A stretch of DNA of 64,000 nt from Candidatus Borkfalkia ceftriaxoniphila. Lineage in GTDB: Bacteria; Bacillota; Clostridia; Christensenellales; Borkfalkiaceae. Positions 62,389-64,000 of this stretch are shown here, piece by piece. Location: contig NZ_SDOZ01000005.1 of the NCBI RefSeq assembly GCF_004134775.1, positions 114,676 through 178,675 on the forward strand. The letters are read 5' to 3'. Each line of letters begins with the position of its first letter. Within the stretch, counting starts at the first letter, position 1. Both the position numbers and the translations under genes were made by a program. The notes beneath the pieces are model-generated. The model saw only the letters and a program-made list of their open reading frames with translations. It ran no database searches and had not been told where the DNA came from.

Positions 62389-62427
62389 CTTGAAACGCCT
62401 GAATTTTTGTATTATAATAGTTTCAAG
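62389..62427. promoter_or_regulatory. Divergent promoter with AraC-type operator candidates
   Basis: On the plus strand TTGAAA (62390-62395), 17-bp spacer, TATAAT (62413-62418); a minus-strand TATAAT overlaps at 62416-62411. CTTGAAAC (62389-62396) and GTTTCAAG (62420-62427) form an inverted repeat around the -10 boxes; a third TTTCAA lies at 62432. The repeat arms would suit the AraC regulator encoded next door. Confidence 0.6.
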
Positions 62428-62512
62428 ATTATTTCAATTATAACGCGTAATTTATGGAATATCTATATATTATTAGTCATATTTCTCTCAAAAATTGCGC
62501 AATCGGTGTTTC

Positions 62513-63292
62513 ATGAATTCTTATTACGAATCCGTCCGCGAATCCATCGGCTACGTGGAATTTCAGAACAGTCCCACGCGCTGCGAACCGCACTGGCATC
62601 AAGCGGTGGAGATTCTCTGCGCCCTCGACGACGAAGTATATACCCTCGTAAACAGCAAGGAAAAAATCTTGCAGCCTGGCGAAATCTGCGTGGCTGACTG
62701 TTACGACGTGCACTCCTTTTATTCGAGCGAACGCCCCGTCATGATTATTATCATTCCGAGCGAGTTTTTAAACGATTATATTAAAATGAAAGGAAAAAAA
62801 CATCTCGCTACGCCCTATATCACCGATCCGGAAACTTATCGCAAAATCTATTCGTTCATGCGCGAATTCCAGTCGCAGGAACTGCCGCTCATATTACAGC
62901 GCGGTTACGTGAACGTGATTTTAGGCCTGATACTCGAATCCTGCGATTTGGAAGAATTTGCCGACGCGGACGTGAGCCTGATGAAAAACATCCTCAACTT
63001 CCTCGAAGAAAATTATCATGAAGACGTCGATTTGGATTATCTCGCGCAAAAGTTCGGTTACAGCAAATATTATTTCTCGCGTATGTTTAATAAATTTTTC
63101 AAATTCAGCCTCAACGAATACCTTTCCCGCCTTCGCATCCATCGCTTTATTGCCAGAATGCAGGCGGACAAAAACGCCGACATCATCGGTACTGCCTTCG
63201 ATTGCGGTTTCCGTTCCTGGCAAACCTTTTACCGCTGTTTCAAAAATTATTACGGCGTTTCGCCGAAAAAATATCTGACAAATCTTTCATAA
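62513..63292 (+). CDS. AraC-family regulator with cupin sensor domain
   Basis: About 259 aa from the ATG at 62513; an in-frame TTG at 62495 is possible, and the ribosome-binding site is weak in both cases. N-terminal cupin (AraC-binding) region CEPHWHQAVEIL with metal/sugar-type His, then a helical linker and two C-terminal helix-turn-helix motifs (LDYLAQKFGYSKYYFSRMF and IIGTAFDCGFRSWQTFYR), ending YGVSPKKYL. It diverges from the Gfo/TIM/ThuA operon and is the obvious regulator of it. Confidence 0.88.
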   Translation: MNSYYESVRESIGYVEFQNSPTRCEPHWHQAVEILCALDDEVYTLVNSKEKILQPGEICVADCYDVHSFYSSERPVMIIIIPSEFLNDYIKMKGKKHLATPYITDPETYRKIYSFMREFQSQELPLILQRGYVNVILGLILESCDLEEFADADVSLMKNILNFLEENYHEDVDLDYLAQKFGYSKYYFSRMFNKFFKFSLNEYLSRLRIHRFIARMQADKNADIIGTAFDCGFRSWQTFYRCFKNYYGVSPKKYLTNLS

Positions 63293-63332
63293 AAAGGATA
63301 AGTTCTACAAATGCTCATGAAAATCACATACA

Positions 63333-63363
63333 AAAAAACGGGTATTCACAATACCCGTTTTTT
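63333..63363 (+). terminator. Terminator after the AraC gene
   Basis: AACGGGTATT pairs with AATACCCGTT around CAC, flanked by A-run and six T. Confidence 0.85.
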
Positions 63364-63364
63364 C

Positions 63365-63389
63365 TGGTGCGAGTGACAGGACTTGAACC
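63365..63389 (-). other. 3' tRNA fragment, attachment-site scar
   Basis: On the minus strand the last 25 bases of a tRNA are seen: GG then T-loop TTCAAGT, T-stem, acceptor 3' strand CACTCGC, discriminator A and CCA. The 5' side does not continue as a tRNA (the expected ACAGG of the T-stem is replaced by GATGG). Such 3'-end fragments are left as attR/attL copies by tRNA-targeting integrative elements. No integrase lies beside it in this window. Confidence 0.65.
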
Positions 63390-63618
63390 ATCTCGAAGGC
63401 TTTTTCGGCAATTTTGTCCGAACTGAAAAAATTTAATAAACGACTATAAAATCTTATAAAATCATTAAAAAAAACTTGAAAGAACGTCGTTGATTTTAAT
63501 ATTGTTAAAAATCCTCTCCCCAATCTACTCCCCACAATTTTTGCTAAAAATTATTCCATTTAACTGGAAACGCTACCCGATTGAATGCCTAAGATTTTGT
63601 GCATACCCATTGCAAAAT
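63390..63618. other. A+T-rich stretch without recognised gene
   Basis: Between the tRNA fragment and the next hairpin I see no open frame with a ribosome-binding site, no terminator and no repeat. The 60-77-codon frames across it run through the tRNA fragment and are not credible. It may be leftover sequence of an integrated element. Confidence 0.5.
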
Positions 63619-63643
63619 AGCCGTCCCTATAAGAGGGACGGCT
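63619..63643 (+). terminator. Stem-loop at the right end
   Basis: AGCCGTCCC pairs with GGGACGGCT around a 7-base loop, followed by TTAATTTT. It lies downstream of the candidate small RNA on the opposite strand. Confidence 0.6.
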
Positions 63644-63650
63644 TAATTTT

Positions 63651-63808
63651 ATAAAAAAAATCGACCTACCGCAAATTTGCAATAGGTCGATCTGCCCCCC
63701 GAGCCGGCGATTTGTTCCGTTAGATACGGCTTTGAAAAAAAATGTAATTTTGAAAATGGGGAATAGAATAATATTAAAACTGGATGCACTTGCACACAGA
63801 TCTCGGGC
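63651..63808 (-). ncRNA. Candidate small RNA, about 157 nt
   Basis: Minus-strand unit with TTGACA (63844-63839), 18-bp spacer and TAATAT (63820-63815), then about 157 nt ending in a stem ATCGACCTA / TAGGTCGAT (63691-63683 with 63668-63660) and eight T. No frame with a ribosome-binding site fits; the 60-codon frame runs through the terminator. The 5' end has CCCGAG and GATCTG, which can pair with CTCGGG (63703-63698) and CAGATC (63694-63689) near the 3' end in competing or crossing ways. I recognise no known RNA class. Confidence 0.5.
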
Positions 63809-63814
63809 ATTATT

Positions 63815-63844
63815 ATATTACCATATCCCATAATATTTTGTCAA
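63815..63844 (-). promoter_or_regulatory. Promoter of the candidate small RNA
   Basis: TTGACA, 18-bp spacer, TAATAT on the minus strand; an alternative TATAAT (63817-63812) overlaps the -10 but would need a 21-bp spacer. Confidence 0.55.
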
Positions 63845-63925
63845 TAATTATTACGGTATTTAAGTCTTGATTTATAGACTTTATTTCCGCGCGATTTTTT
63901 CAGTCTGAATACATATAATATTCAT

Positions 63926-64000
63926 ATGAGTAAAAAGATTGATACAAACGAATACATGACATTGACTGACGCCATTATTAAAAGAATCGATGAGTTGTCG
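63926..64000 (+). CDS. N-terminus of a likely XRE-family regulator, cut by window end
   Basis: The frame opens MSKKIDTNEYMTLTDAIIKR and runs off the right edge. The pattern TLTDAIIKRIDEL is the usual beginning of small XRE/Cro-CI helix-turn-helix regulators of Firmicutes. No Shine-Dalgarno is visible; TATAAT (63914-63919) ends 6 bases before the ATG, so the message may be leaderless. Only 25 codons are visible, so the family call is tentative. Confidence 0.55.
   Translation, partial: MSKKIDTNEYMTLTDAIIKRIDELS

Noticed and set aside
63305..63535. 76-codon minus-strand frame over the tRNA fragment
   Set aside because: Crosses the tRNA scar and a terminator; no start site. It could be leftover of an integrase-linked region but nothing supports it as a gene.
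63649..63831. 60-codon minus-strand frame in the right-end region
   Set aside because: It reads through the terminator hairpin of the candidate RNA and has no ribosome-binding site.
1..64000. CRISPR array, rRNA genes, insertion sequences or prophage
   Set aside because: No regularly spaced repeats, no rRNA-like stretches, no transposase or phage structural genes were seen; only one recombinase and one att-like scar.

Overview
The window looks like chromosomal DNA of an uncultured gut-type member of the Clostridia (Firmicutes, moderate G+C). The clues are a spo0A-family gene, a LexA gene with a Gram-positive-type operator, a glgB-C-D-A-P glycogen operon with the clostridial GlgD subunit, a c-di-GMP-I riboswitch, consensus sigma-A promoters with 17-bp spacers, and many GGAGG ribosome-binding sites. 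A narrower placement (for example Christensenellales-like) would be a guess.

Layout. 1-7.7 kb: tail of an amidohydrolase, lexA facing a tiny Cys-rich protein, hflX, a tyrosine recombinase surrounded by inverted repeats, and two trypsin-fold lipoproteins of which only one domain keeps a catalytic triad. 7.7-17.9 kb: a complete minus-strand glycogen operon (branching enzyme, GlgC, GlgD, synthase, phosphorylase, alpha-amylase). 18-21.2 kb: two membrane proteins, one O-antigen-ligase-like and one with an apparently decayed AAA+ domain. 21.4-31.6 kb: housekeeping genes (two tRNA-Leu, lytic transglycosylase, coaE, polA, rhamnose mutarotase, a Spo0A with no phospho-acceptor Asp, lgt, an ABC-F protein, and an SPFH/RHH pair). 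31.6-36.6 kb: uraA with an attenuator leader of unrecognised class, upp, a TVP38-type membrane protein, rnhA, proC and tRNA-Trp.

36.8-51.5 kb is the most unusual part. After a decayed FtsX permease gene, a strong promoter and a c-di-GMP-I riboswitch with a terminator precede four tightly packed genes. They encode two short TasA/pilin-like exported proteins on either side of two very large exported proteins (2903 and 1114 aa), the larger carrying several blocks of leucine-rich repeats, some introduced by EF-hand-like loops. This reads as a c-di-GMP-responsive surface or matrix system.

51.5-63.3 kb is a sugar catabolism region. One operon holds an FGGY kinase, a fucose/arabinose-type isomerase, a class II aldolase and a DUF4432 epimerase-fold protein, opposite a PocR-AraC regulator. 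A second holds two Gfo/Idh/MocA oxidoreductases, two TIM-barrel isomerases/epimerases and a ThuA protein, opposite an AraC regulator. The right end (63.3-64 kb) holds a 3' tRNA fragment that looks like an attachment-site scar, a candidate small RNA with its own promoter and terminator, and the start of an XRE-like regulator.

Regulatory themes. Pairs of Spo0A-box-like TGNCGAA motifs spaced exactly 20 bp lie upstream of spo0A and over the uraA promoter, a LexA-type operator sits between lexA and the Cys-rich gene, and a 17-bp palindrome precedes the SPFH-RHH operon. All assignments are from reading the sequence; no database search was possible.
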